Part shown: one piece after another, positions 1 through 11,384 of the stretch
How positions within the stretch are numbered: the stretch's first letter is position 1
How the letters are laid out: the number at the start of each line of letters is the position of its first letter
From: Beaufortia kweichowensis
Lineage: Eukaryota; Chordata; Actinopteri; Cypriniformes; Gastromyzontidae
Reading direction: 5' to 3'
Assembly (NCBI GenBank): GCA_019155185.1
Contig: CM032798.1
Coordinates: 392,501-456,500, forward strand
Length of the DNA stretch: 64,000 nt
Program-made: the position numbers and the translations under genes
The notes under the pieces: model-generated
Seen by the model: only the letters and a program-made list of their open reading frames with translations
What the model was told of the DNA's origin: nothing
The model's database searches: none

Positions 1-1495
1 AAACACTATGCAGTTCATGATATGCAATGGAAGCCAGCAGAGAGCAAACAGAAAGAGAACTAGCACTAAAGACTTTGCTAGTTTCAGCTCTTTGCGATAA
101 TACCTGCTGGAATCAGAAGTGGCTTCGGCTCGACGATTGAGTTGCCGGCAAATTACGCGAAAGATCTCTGCGTACAGTCCGATCATTATAGTCAAGGGTG
201 CCACCACCCAACCGAAGAAATTAAAGTAGACCATGTAGTTCAGGCACATGACGTTAGTGAACTGGCATTCGATGAGCTGTGTACTGGAGTTGCCAGGTAG
301 GCTGCGATGCCAGCCGGCCATCGGCACCAACCCGGCCAGAACGGACAGGATCCAGCACAAACCAACAGCTACCCACGCCCGCCTCTGTGTGACCACGGTG
401 CTGTATCTGTCAAAACAAATCATGAGTTGTTGTTCACTGTTCTCCTGAAAGATTTGCGTAAGTTAATGTCACATGCACGTATCACACAGTAAGGAAATGA
501 GTGGTTAGAGAGGCTGCCAGAGTCCTAACAGAGCAGTGGACATAATTTCCCCTGACAGACAGGAGTTTAATTTAGCTAAAAGCTTTACATTACACCAGCC
601 CATTGATTTGCATTAAAGAAATCAGCAGATATATGGATGTCCTGCAGTCTGACTCAGGAAACTGCTGAATTAAAGCCTTTAGTGAGTCACAACTGGTTTG
701 CTGCTCTGTTGGTCTGGTCAGACTGGTCTGGTGGCAGGTGTAAAGCGCTTTTCTCATTGGTCAGTCTGGGAGGACAGCTGGGTTTCTAGATAAGCCAGCT
801 CGACCAGACCGGGCGACCAGCAAAACCAGCTTAAACCTGTTGAAGCTTAAGTTTGGTTTAAACCTTTTTTCAGCGGGGCAGACAGTAATGTTTTAATAAA
901 AAACAATTACACATTAATGCTAAAACTGCAGTATAAACACATCGCTATGTAACAATTGAATTTATGACATTTTTAACTTTTTTTGTCTTCAGAGGTGTTG
1001 CAAAATGCAGATAAATGCACATTTAATGTCGTTTGGCAGAATATAAAAACTAAAGAAGCTTATTTAGTACATAGTTGTCGATGGCAAACAGAAGATGTTT
1101 CAGACTCACCTGGTGGGTATTTTGACGCGTAAGAATCGGTCGATGGCGATGGCCAGCAGTGACAGTATAGAGCTCTGAGTGAACATGACTAACAGACAGG
1201 AAATAAAGAGACAGGTGTAAAACGGTGTCATGAGACCCAGACTGATGACCACAGCCAGAGGAATGACGAGAACACCAACAGCTATATCGGCCAGTGCCAG
1301 AGACACGATAAAGCAGAAGGTTGGGTCTCTCAGAGCCTGGTTCATAGCCACCACTAACACCACCAGAACATTTCCAAACACTGATGTCAGGGCAATCGTG
1401 CTCTCGATAGAAATGTACATCATATCCATTTGCTCCCAGTTCTCAATGACTTCTTGATGAGATGACGTGTTTGACGGTGGTTTCTGTTCCCCCAT
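1..1495 (-). CDS. Adenosine receptor, A1/A3-type (partial, 3' part beyond the window)
   Basis: Class A GPCR for extracellular adenosine, probably Gi-coupled like vertebrate A1 and A3. Two exons are seen on the minus strand. Exon 1 is 1495-1110 (starts MGEQKPPSN, ends KIPT plus two bases, donor gtgagt). Exon 2 runs from 406 off the left edge (acceptor ttttgacag). The junction makes Arg-Tyr, the usual adenosine-receptor intron position after TM3. Exon 1 covers the N-terminus to TM3 (GNVLVVLVV, FCFIVSLALADIAVG), ending in DRFLRV, a DRY variant. Exon 2 has TM4, a short ECL2 with an NSST glycosylation sequon and the Cys-Gln-Phe of ECL2, TM5, and TM6 with CWLPLHIMN, so Trp6.48 and Asn6.55 are kept. 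TM7 is outside. TM1 and ICL2 look like A1; TM2, TM3 and the short ECL2 look like A3. I leave the subtype open. Confidence 0.9.
705..890. repeat. Teleost 'ctggtctggt / accagcttaaacc' interspersed repeat
   Basis: This lies in the intron of the first receptor gene (407-1109). It is a stretch of repeated ctggt/accag words (ctggtctggtcagactggtc, gctcgaccagaccgg, agcaaaaccagcttaaacc) ending in ttttttcagcgggg. I recognise this style of repeat from cyprinid genomes but cannot name the family. The rest of the intron shows nothing else. Confidence 0.45.
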
Positions 1496-1713
1496 GGCAA
1501 GATTCTTACTTTATTTACTGTTTATGATGTCTTCAGTTTATTTTACTTCTTGATCTTTCTCTCTTTTTGCTGTTCAGATGTCTTTAGAGATGTCTCTGTA
1601 TTCCTTCTTCTGTGTCTCTGCATCTTTATAAAGTTGCCCGCTACCTTCATCTGTGGAGACACTGCTGGCCATGAAGGGAGGGGTGGTCCGATTACTGCTG
1701 TATCATTTTAATT

Positions 1714-1720
1714 CCTCTCC

Positions 1721-1752
<32 letters not shown>

Positions 1753-1922
1753 CCTCTCTCTCTCTCTCCCTCTCTCCTCTCTCTCTCTCTCTCTCTCTCC
1801 TCCTCTCTCTCTCCTCTCCTCTCTCCTCCTCCTCTCTCTCTCTGTCTCTGTCTCTTCTAAATCTCTCTCTCTCTCTCTCTATATCTCCTCTCTCGCTCTC
1901 TCTCTCGCTCTCTCTGTCTCTC

Positions 1923-1956
<34 letters not shown>

Positions 1957-1977
1957 CCTCTCTCTCCTCTCTCTCTG

Positions 1978-2010
<33 letters not shown>

Positions 2011-2046
2011 TCTCTCTCTCTCCCTCTCTCGCTCTCGCCTCTCTCA
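1714..2046. repeat. (CT)n microsatellite, imperfect
   Basis: About 330 bp of nearly pure CT dinucleotides, interrupted by CC, GT and ATAT steps. It lies 220 bp upstream of the first receptor's start codon, so it may sit in its promoter region. One strand is almost pure pyrimidine, which can form triplex structures. Confidence 0.95.
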
Positions 2047-4837
2047 GACACTTTTTAAAACAACACGTTTATATCTCTGTGAAGTGAACAGATTTAATTT
2101 AATATTTATATATTCCCACACAGGAAATCAAACGTGATGAGTTTTTCAGTAAGAAACGCTCATTATAGCGCACTAATGGATTAATGTTGGTAAGTAGGAC
2201 GCACTTATTCATTATTACCACTGTCTACATTTTAGAATAATGGTGAAGTCATTAAAAACTATGAAAGAAAACAAAAGGGAGTAGAGGAATGTGTGCGGAA
2301 GTGTTGCCTTTACTGTCGTGGCCATCTAATCGTGGCTATCTTCTAAGTCATAACCCAAAGGAAGGTTTATTTCTTCATAACTCAGGAATACATTGTATTA
2401 TTTTATATTATTATATAATCATATTTTACTAAACATTGACACAGATTTGTCTGCTAAAGTTCAATATGGCAAACAGACATAGTAAAACAATTGGGGACAT
2501 ACAATATAAATATAGAGATAAAACATAAAGAAATGTTCATGAGTTTTGAGTGAATATTGAAGATTTTGATTTGTTATTTCAGACTTTGGCACATTTGAAT
2601 GTTGTTGAAGTCATTAGTGGAAAACCTTTCCCAGCTGAATACACCACACGGTCTCTATTTGTGCTTTGTTTCGTCTCATTTCTGTCTAAGCAAAAGGTCT
2701 GATAAAGATCTCAGTTGTGATTTTATATATAGGTTAAACTGCAGCTGTTTTAAACACATTTCAGTTGTGTGATTGATCTGTGTGGAGATGATCTACACCT
2801 CTCTCGATGTTCTAATGTAACGCAAGAACTTTGTGATGTTGAACAACTGTAAGATTATCCACGGCAGTAAAGTTCAGGTTGTTCTGTTGGAGGATGTCTT
2901 CATAAGGCAATCTCTCTGATTACTTTCATTTGATTAAATTCTTGCAGATGTCTTTTATAAAGAATTGTGTTTGGCTGAGGAAAACATCACTATAACTGCA
3001 TTAGAACAAACCGCTTTATATCTGGGATTAATCTTTGGCATGCTAAAGAAACTGTGTGGCTTGTTGAAGAGAGATGAGTTATTAGAATATCAAGCTTGAG
3101 ATTATACAGTTAAAGTCCTTTCTAAATAATGTATTTTTATAATTCATTGGCTGCAGATATGATCTTGACCTGGTCGTTTGCATGTTTCAATAGGTAAATC
3201 AGGTACAAGCTGTTACGGTGAATGAAATTCAAGCTGAAATTTATTTCCAACGCTCATGCAAAACATCCGGTAGAGACTTCTTATCAAGCATAACAGTCTG
3301 TGCAGATTACCTGAGCATATCACATCACTGATTTAAACATTATATCAAAACGAATATGAATATAAAATATTAAAAATGAAGATAACATAATCAACATACA
3401 TGTTTCATATTCTTAAAAGGAAAAGAAAGCATCATTACATCTTTTGAAAATGATCAGCATGTGTTATTGTTGCAGAACATAAACACAAATCATTGTGATA
3501 TTTCAATGATTTCTATATTCACTCGGTGGTTTGTGTAGTTACCTTAAAGTCTAATAAAATGTTTCTAGTTTCAAGCGTTTGGTTTCAAGTTATCAGCTTA
3601 ACCATATTGTAATTGGTGTTAATGCCACCAGTAACTTATTTTCAGTATATACATTTCCTTTTAATATTTTTGTAAAAACATCGCTTGCATCGCTTAAAGA
3701 TATTTTTTGATGTGGTGTTACGCAATCTGTCTCTGTTGTGATTTGCATCACCTTAAATTGAGCGTGTACTCTGTCTGTGATCTTTTAGGGTTAAGCAACA
3801 CGTGCAATGTGGTCAAAAATGAAATTGACATGTATTATATAGTAATACTTTCTTTGGTTTTAAATCCCCACCAGATGAGAATTGATGTAGATGTTGCCCT
3901 TCAGTACACTGCCCAAAAATGTATTTCACTCGTTTTTAACCTCGCTCAGCAGAACGGACTCGTGCGCTGTTAGAAAGAGCAATAATGTGTGAAATGACTG
4001 TCATAAATCTAACATCTTCTGCCTACGCCGGCTGGACCGATGCCGAAATGATCCTGTACAGAGTGAAAAGACTGAACAAAGTGATTCTTGTCTTATAGAA
4101 ATACACAAGCACATTCAGTCCATTCTTCTCCAGACTGCTTCATCATGGACTCGTGCCAGTAAATCAATTAAGAAAACTACAAGCAAGAGCTTGGCAGATG
4201 AGAATCATCTGATGTAATATCATGGCCAGCTTTCAGTTTTGTGTTTCTGATAAAAGTGATGTGTGCAGATTATTTAGCGGTGCGTGTAGGAAGACTGCTG
4301 GGTGTTTTTAAACTGAAATGTATTTTGAGTGATTTTCTTCCCCTTTTCAAATAGCCAATAGTTTTTAGTTTTGTTAAGAGAAGGTGAAGTGCAAAATGAT
4401 GTCATATCAATGTTTAATCTGTATTGGTGGAAGTGAGAGATACAGAAAGAGATACAGGAAGTCTAACATACTTTTTGTGACAGTTGTTTTAACACTTACA
4501 GTAGTTTCAGTGACAGTAAAGTGTGTACCATGTTGTGTCTGAGATCTAAACATACAAACTACTGTCTGACACACTGATTGAATGTGTTTATTACAGACTG
4601 TGTGTGTTATGAAGAATATTTACTGATGTAACTGCAATGAAACTCATCAGTTTTTTCTTTCTCTTCTTCACTGCAGTCTGTGTTAGTTACACAACGCTGC
4701 AGTAAACAGAAATGACAGCACATTCATTGTGAAACCAGCTGATCTATCAGTTTTTATATTAGATCACATGCTCAAAAAGCTTGCTCAAATATCTAAATAT
4801 CACTAATCTAACGCAATATATGGTTATCATATATCAT
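2047..4837. other. Non-coding stretch between receptor genes, nothing recognised
   Basis: AT-rich sequence without a convincing exon on either strand. The only longer frame (3707-3973, plus) has no recognisable similarity and no supporting splice or start context. Confidence 0.6.
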
Positions 4838-5108
4838 CTTAAAGTGATCGTTTACCCAAAAATAAACATTCATCATTTATTTACCTTTATTTGGTTTATA
4901 AATCTGTATGTGACTCTTTCTTCAGTGTAACACAAAACAAGATATTGTGAGAAATGTCTCAGTGGTTTTGTGTTCATATCATGAAAGTCAATGAGGATCA
5001 GTGTTGTTTGATTATCAACATTCTTCAGAATATTTTCTTTTATGTTCTGAAGATGAAAGAAAGTCATTTGACATGAGGATAAATAAATGATGAAAGAATA
5101 ATGATGTA
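4838..5108. mobile_element. Angel-like inverted-repeat MITE
   Basis: A fold-back element. The left half reads tttacccaaaaataaacatt, catcatttatttacc and then a cttcagtgtaacacaaa block with agatattgtgagaa. The right half is the approximate inverse (cattcttcagaatattttct, gaaagaaagtcattt, gacatgaggataaataaatg). This word order is that of the Angel family of fish MITEs as I remember it. It begins about 35 bp past the stop codon of the minus-strand receptor at 5143, so it probably forms part of its 3' UTR. Two related copies lie at 11385 and 63845. Confidence 0.7.
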
Positions 5109-5142
5109 TATATTTCACATGATTAACTTGAAAAGTTGTCAG

Positions 5143-6402
5143 TCATTTAGACGTTACAGGCTGTGTAACCGTTCCAACATCCTGACTGTCGGTCAGAGTA
5201 ATCTTTGGCGTTGGACTATTTTTCACGTTACACCTGCTGTTACTGTTTGAGTTGCTGCTGGCGTTATTATCTGAACTCTGATTGGGATTTTGTTTCAAGC
5301 TGGTGAGCTTCATCAGGATGTTCTTATACGCCATCTTAATCTTTGGGATTTTGAAAGCGTACACTATAGGGTTAACTGCAGAGTTGGCATGAGAGAGCAG
5401 AACACCTATGTGAAAGGCAAGAGGCGGTACACGCAGACTCGTGTTGTAGTATGTTAACGTGTTCATGATGTGCAGCGGGAACCAGCTGATGGCAAACAGA
5501 GCCAGAACCAACGCCAGCGAATGAGCCAATCTGCGCTCTTTATGATAAAACGTCTTGGAGCCCAGAGCTTGACCGATTCCTTTTCTCAGCTGTTTGCTTA
5601 TAGTACAGAAGATGAAAATGTAAAGGGCTATCATGATCAGAGTTGGTGGGAGGAGGCAAACCAGAAAGTTAAAGTTGACCATGTAAGACATGGGAATGAC
5701 TGTGAGAAACTGACAGGTGATGGTGGAGTTGACTTTTGTCGTGGGATCGGCGTTGTGCCATCCGAACAGAGGAATAAGACCCAGCATAGAAGCGGAAAGC
5801 CAACAGACGGTTACCGCTGCCCACAGGTTTTGTTTTTTGACCGCTCCTCTGTACCTAAAATATCACATTTTGTAAGCACATGCATTTATATTTGCTTTAC
5901 TTGTCTTCTGTCTGAATAATTATATTTCAGAATAAAGTTAATGATTTCTCAAATCTGTGATTTCATTTGTACTGTTTCCACAGACGTGAATGAAATGTGA
6001 CTTGCTTGTGCAAGATTGATCAAGTGTCTGTTACTCAAGTCTGAGAATCTAAATGTAAATCAAGCCTTACCTGTACGGGTTATAAACACGCAGGTATCGG
6101 TCCACTGCGATGGCAAACAGAGAATGAACGGAGGCCTGAGTCAACATGATCACCACACAGCTGATGAGAAGACAACTGTGAAAACTAGTCTCCACTCGCC
6201 CGTCGACCAGCACGGCTAGAGGAACGGCCACGGCACCCACCAGGAAATCAGCAACGGCCAGTGACGCAACAAAACAGAAGGTGGTCTGATGAAGAGCCTG
6301 ACATGAGCAGACTGCCCAGATCACCAGCAGATTCCCCAGACAACATCCTACAGCGATAACCACTTCCAACACTGTGTAGATCACCTTCTCGCTGTCAGAC
6401 AT
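5143..6402 (-). CDS. Adenosine receptor A3-like (complete, 347 aa)
   Basis: Seven-TM adenosine-type receptor in two exons: 6402-6071 (donor gtaagg) and 5854-5143 (acceptor ttttag), joined inside an Arg codon before Tyr. The start is MSDSEKVIYT. TM1 carries Glu1.39 (VLEVVIAV) and GNLLVIW; TM3 ends TQASVHSLFAIAVDRYLRV with Thr3.36 and an intact DRY. ECL2 has an NST sequon and Cys-Gln-Phe. TM6 is SWFPLHIMN (Trp6.48 and Asn6.55 kept). TM7 has LLSHANSAVNPIVYAFKI, where SHANS matches mammalian A3. The tail is Asn/Ser-rich. All main adenosine-contact positions I can place are present, so it is probably a functional adenosine receptor. It is head to head with the paralogue at 7545, 1142 bp apart. The exact fish orthologue name is uncertain. 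Confidence 0.93.
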
Positions 6403-6754
6403 GATGAAGCAGAAGAAAGAAACTCAAGAGGAACTAAGTTGAGGTCGTCATGGGTAAGAAAGGAAATCCTCTTTAGTAGAAGCTTGACACACACATGAAT
6501 AACCACATATAACAACACAAACATTAGATGATTACATTAACATTAGTGAACGTGTAAAGTGAAATCACACACAGATCAGTGGTTTACTGCAGAATTGAGC
6601 TGCTGCTGTGAAACTATTACTGTGGTTTGATGATTTGACATATTACACAAGTGCACACTTATGAGTTTTTAAGAGATAAAGTGTGTTTCTGTAGCTCAGT
6701 TCACAGAACATTGGCATATTAACACAAAGGTTGTGGATTAAATTCACACATACA

Positions 6755-6982
6755 TACACTCTTAAAAATAAAGATGATTCATGATGTCGTAGAAGAATCA
6801 TTTTTCTCTGGTTCCTTAAAGAACCTTCAACATCCAAACAATCTTTCTGTATCACAATAGATTCTTTGTGGCGAAAAATGTTCTTTAGATTATAAAAAGG
6901 TAAAAAAGAAATGGTGCTTTTAAGAACCTTTGATTAAAAGGTTTTTGGGGAATCAAAACTGCAGCTTTATTTTTGAGAGTTT
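6755..6982. mobile_element. Non-autonomous fold-back element with 'ctcttaaaaataaag' ends
   Basis: The ends are inverted repeats: actcttaaaaataaag at the left and ctttatttttgagagt at the right. Inside, words such as ggttccttaaagaacctt are themselves near-palindromic. This matches a common cyprinid MITE type. It lies in the 1.1-kb spacer between the divergent receptor genes. The rest of this spacer (6403-7544) shows no gene. Confidence 0.65.
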
Positions 6983-7544
6983 ATATTGTCCTGCTTGATT
7001 AAAGTCAGTTGCTTTGAATAAACACATACACATGTAAATTCTGAAGTATGTGAGTGTTCTTCAGACACTAACGCTTTCATTAATGTGACTGCAGCTCAAC
7101 AGCGCCACCAGCTGATACATCACTGAAGGTGATCGTATGAACCTATAGATAATGTTATTATATTCTACTAAAACTATTGTGTTGTTTAAAATAAAAATAA
7201 AATATTGGCCAAAATATTATTTTGACAAATGTACCTTAAAAATAACAACTAATCTAAAAGTAAAACAGAAAAAAATACATTAAACTTATATAGAAAAGTA
7301 AATTATTAATGATATGACAAAGGAAATACTATTTCTAAAATAAAACAAACATTTACATTAAAAGCTAAAAATAAAACCTTATTCAAATGATGAATAAAAC
7401 TTTTAAAGACATCTGAAAGGAAGATCTGATGTGTGTTTTTCATGAGAATGAGGCTTCAGTGTGGGTGTGAAGTGAGAATAAAGAAGGTTTCCTACTAACT
7501 AAAAGTCAAAGAGAGGTGTTATTAATGCTCTTCTTATAGTCCTC

Positions 7545-9013
7545 ATGTCATTAGGTGTGATGGCTTCTGTCTTCATATGTGTTGACGTGCTCATAGCCGT
7601 GATGTGTTGTGTGGGTAACGTGTTGGTGATGTGGGCCGTTTGGAAGAGCGGATCTCTGAATCAAACCACCTTCTGTTTAATCGTCTCTCTGGCCTTTGCC
7701 GATTTTCTCGTCGGCTCTGTTGTCGTTCCGCTTTCCGTACTGCAGAAAACCAGGATTGAAAGCTCATTGGGTTCATGTCTCTTTATGAGTTGTGTTGTCA
7801 TTGTACCGCTTCAGGCTTCAGTGTTTCATCTGCTGGCTATTGCTGTGGATCGATACCTGAGAGTTTCTATTCCCTTCAGGTGAGTGAAGCGTTCCTTTAA
7901 TTCACAGTATACAGTCATCACTATGTGATATTATCTACTACATACACTCTCAAAAATAAAGACGCTGAATAATGATGCTGTAGAGAATAACCGCTCGGCC
8001 TGAATCATTCCATAAAGAACATTTAACATCTAAAAACGCTTTCTGTTTCACAAACACTTCCTTCTTTTTGAACTAGAAAAAGTGCCTTTTATAGCTTTAA
8101 GTTTATTAAAGTTAGGACTCTTCTTTTCAACTACAACTTTTACTAAAAGACTTTTAGCCTACTATTTATGTATTCAGCTTTAGAGAATTTAGTTTATAAA
8201 ACTATCATTTGGTCTGAATAATGAAGTAAAATCAGGTTTAAAAACCTCAAGGAACTGACTGATAAAATGACAAGAAAACATTTCTTGCAACACTGAAGAT
8301 AATGAAGTATACCCTATGTTTTCTATAGTATAACATTCAATTTCTCTGACAGGTATACGTCTACAGTAAGTAAACGTGGCTCATGGATTCTCGCTGCCGT
8401 CTGCTGGATGTTGCCGTGTCTGATGGGTTTCTTACCCATGTTTGGATGGTACAATCATGACACCGTAAAACATCTCAACTCCACCACATTAAACTGTACA
8501 TTTACAAATGTCCTTCCCACATCATATCTTGTGAACTTTACTTTCTTTAGCTGTCTCATTCCTCTGTTGACTATCATGATCGCTTTGTATTGCTTTATCT
8601 TTTTTAAAATCAGTCAGTCGAGAGGAAAAGCAGGTATATCTGAATCTGACGTGTGTAACCGTAAGGAACACCGACTGGCCGGATCTTTGCTTCTGGTTTT
8701 GGCTCTGTTTATTATCTGCTGTTTTCCTTTACACATCATGCTCACGATTCGTTTCTACAGTCGGAGTATCCGGGTGTCTTCCACCGTCATGTACTGTGGT
8801 GTCATTCTCTCTCATGCGAACTCGATGCTCAACCCTGTTATTTATGCATTCAGAGTCCCTAAGATCAGGGCGGAGTTTATAAAGATTTGGAGAAAGCTGA
8901 TTGGCCCACAGCAGCAGGAAGACAAAAACAGCAGAACTCCAGAGATTCATGTCTGTAACAGAGACGCTGTAAAAAGCGTCTCCATTATAGAGATGCAGAA
9001 GTGCAAAACTTAA
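7545..9013 (+). CDS. Diverged adenosine receptor A3-like paralogue (complete, 331 aa)
   Basis: Two exons, 7545-7879 (donor gtgagt) and 8353-9013 (acceptor ctctgacag), with the same intron phase and Arg-Tyr junction as its neighbours. The protein starts MSLGVMASVF; a second Met at residue 6 is also possible. The TM1-TM7 pattern, DRYLRV, ECL2 Cys-Thr-Phe, NPVIYAF in TM7 and SHANS are kept. Three positions that contact adenosine in characterised receptors are changed: Thr3.36 to Leu89 (PLQASVF), toggle Trp6.48 to Cys235 (IICCFPLHIML), and Asn6.55 to Leu242. Glu1.39 is Asp14. The frame and both splice sites are intact, so this does not look like a pseudogene. It may bind another ligand or be constitutively active or decoy-like; this is inference. 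Confidence 0.9.
7944..8150. mobile_element. Second, decayed copy of the 'ctctcaaaaataaag' element
   Basis: Inside the intron of the diverged receptor. The left end (acactctcaaaaataaag) and inner words (gatgctgtagagaata, cattccataaagaacattta, aacatctaaaa, ctttctgtttcacaa) follow the copy at 6755 in the same order. The right end is eroded, so the end given is approximate. Confidence 0.5.
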
Positions 9014-9332
9014 AGGCACAGTTGGATCTAAAATGATTCATTTCTTATTCTTTAATCGCCTGCATATTGCTCTATTTCAAATATGTTTTTGATCTATTTA
9101 GTAAGTAAAATCTTTGGGCTGTTTTCTCTTTAAAAATGGCCAAAATAAAAAATGGCATTTTGTGGCAAAAAATCCTCAGTTTTCATTTTGTTTTTGGAGA
9201 AAATAAGATGTAAAGGAGAGTCATGTTTTTATGTAGGTTTAATACATTTAAATGTTTTATTACTTTATTTTTGCAATAATAAAACTTCATAAATGTGCCT
9301 GTTTGTATGATACTGTAATAAAATATGATCTT

Positions 9333-9338
9333 AATAAA
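9333..9338 (+). terminator. Candidate poly(A) signal of the diverged receptor gene
   Basis: AATAAA about 320 bp past the stop codon. Earlier AATAAA words occur at 9144 and near 9276 and 9314, so the real 3' end cannot be fixed. Confidence 0.35.
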
Positions 9339-9612
9339 GCTTTTTACAGATGAAACAGTCATTGAGTTACACACACGTGTCATTGATGAATGTAGGATGT
9401 GTTGTAAAGGTTCATGGGCTCATTTATCAAAATGAAGAAGCCCTTTGATATGTCCAACACAAACATCAACATCATGTTTTGACTCGTCAAATTCATTCAC
9501 AGGGTCTTTATGAATGATTAAAGCTTTTATTTCTGAAATACAATTATGAACAATCAACATCCTTTTCATGAGATTTAATGATGAGATTTAACGCTTGAAT
9601 ACGCTCATGATG

Positions 9613-9705
9613 TGTCTTAAGGAAGGCAAAAGACTGTATAGTTATCACCTGAACAGAATAGAATCCATCCCATAAACTATACAACCTACTACCTCATCTT
9701 GAGAC
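9613..9705 (-). ncRNA. let-7a-like: let-7 microRNA precursor (mature arm identical to let-7a)
   Basis: On the minus strand the 5p arm occupies 9696-9675 and begins TGAGGTAGTAGGTTG, matching let-7a along its 22 nt. The 3p arm (9642-9621) begins AACTATACAGTC. I paired the arms by hand: all 22 positions except the first form Watson-Crick or G-U pairs, apart from one or two wobble-poor positions near the middle, across a loop of about 32 nt. let-7 represses growth and stemness mRNAs such as lin28 and hmga2. It lies 153 nt from a second let-7 hairpin on the same strand, so both are probably cut from one primary transcript. The mature sequence is the same as chicken let-7j, which is clustered with let-7k. 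Confidence 0.92.
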
Positions 9706-9740
9706 ACACACATTCACAGACACACAATCTTTCATGTCCT

Positions 9741-9763
9741 GTTGTGTTGTGTTGTGTTGTGTA
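9741..9763. repeat. (GTTGT)n short tandem repeat
   Basis: Pentamer gttgt repeated four to five times between the two let-7 hairpins, in the spacer of the presumed primary transcript. Confidence 0.7.
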
Positions 9764-9767
9764 GTCC

Positions 9768-9860
9768 GTCTCCTTCAGAAAGACAGTAGATTGTATAGTT
9801 ATCTCAGAGGGAGATTTCACACTCCACAACTATTCAATCTACTACCTCAACTAGAGGAAC
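9768..9860 (-). ncRNA. let-7k-like: let-7 microRNA precursor (mature arm identical to let-7k)
   Basis: On the minus strand the 5p arm occupies 9849-9828 and begins TGAGGTAGTAGATTGAATAG. It differs from let-7f by one base (U to A at position 16) and equals the let-7k sequence described in chicken. The 3p arm (9800-9778) ends CTACTGTCTTTC, the standard let-7 3p sequence. The stem is almost fully paired with an A-A mismatch exactly at position 16, so the 3p arm keeps the ancestral complement. It is transcribed upstream of the let-7a hairpin on the same strand. Confidence 0.92.
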
Positions 9861-11384
9861 AGTGACACGTGTGCCAGCAGTTTACCTCAAAAAAGAAGAA
9901 AGAAAAAATGATTATTACTTTCATCATTCAGTTTAATATGCAAGATGATTTAATAGCTAACATGAAATGAACTCTCATTTTATAATGGTTAATGTTTCTT
10001 TACAAAGACATTTTAAGATGTTTACTATTATGAATTAACATGAATGAACATGAACACTCTAATGTTTATAAATGAACAATTATCTAAATAAATAATTGCC
10101 CTCTTTTATTTGTTTAGCAGTAGTTCTTTTCATAATCAAATTCACTGACGTTATAAGACATTTCGATGGTTTTATATGATTGTCCTGATTCAAAAAGCAA
10201 TATCACACAAGTCATGGATTTGAGCATTAAACCATTAGAAGTGAAATGTTAGCCCATATATCAAACATGACATTTGTACCACAAAACAACATTCTTAAAT
10301 GCAAAAGGAAATTTGGATGTTGCTGAACCTATTTCTGTATTTCCTCCTTTCTTCCTTTCTAACCATTTAACAGATCAAAAGTCAACAATGACAGTTTGTG
10401 TTTATCAAAAGAGACTCCAGAAGATAGTCTCATTTCTGTCTCAGATTGGTAATGTTAATGTTATCATCTGAATAAGGAATGTGTGTGAAGAGAAATCCTG
10501 TTTTACTGTAGATGATACATGTAGATGATGTGTAGTAGAATCAGGATGAATGTTTGTGAGGGATGTTTTGTTTGGTGGATTTCAGATGTTTAAGGGTGAT
10601 GTGATGGTATTGGTCTTATTAACATGTAAACCAGATGAACTAAAAGATGAGATGATGTGAGACTTTAACATTCTGAATTTCTCTGGTTTGTGTGTGTTTC
10701 TTCTGTATAATGTTGTGCTCTGTCACCTGTAATGTCTACATGAACATAAAACAGAAGAAAGTTTTTCTATCTAAAGCTGTGGTCTCGTTTGACGTTTGTC
10801 TTGGATTTGAGACGGACTGTTTGTTATTCAGTCACAGTATATGATGAAGGTCTCACAGATCATTACACACAGTAATGGTTATGTCAACATGAGCTTAAAT
10901 CTTCATGAGAAATAATAATATATGCAAAGCAATGAACTGCATAAAGAGAATAAACTCACTGAATCATTTCATAGATGTGATTCAAACAGCAGCAGGATAT
11001 AATGGGTTTGTTATGAGAATGAAAGGGATTGTAAATGTTTGTGTTTAATATCATGCAAAATGTCTGTAAAAGTGCTTCTGGTTTTTACATTTACATATTT
11101 TATAAACTTACATCTGTTGACAGTGTTCATTTCTAATGTTTAATTGTTCAACTTTAAATGTAAAATAAAATACTCTGAGAAAATATTGTAATATTAATCA
11201 TAAAAATAGATTATGTGCTATTCTTCAATTTAATATTAGATTGAAGTGTCATCAGTGTAAGACAGAAACTTGATATAACTTATAATGTGTAATGTATTAT
11301 AATCTTTTTAAAGGTTGGCTGTGATGTACGTTTACCCTGAAAAACAGACACTAGAACACAACAATGTAAGAAATGACACAATAA
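9861..11384. other. Non-coding stretch upstream of the let-7 pair
   Basis: AT-rich, no exon or further hairpin recognised. On the minus strand this is where the let-7 primary transcript promoter or exons would be expected, but no clear signal is visible. I looked for miR-99/100 and miR-125 sequences, common let-7 partners, and saw none. Confidence 0.5.

Noticed and set aside
5470..5919. 149-codon plus-strand frame
   Set aside because: It is antisense to exon 2 of the A3-like receptor, which has full GPCR similarity on the minus strand.
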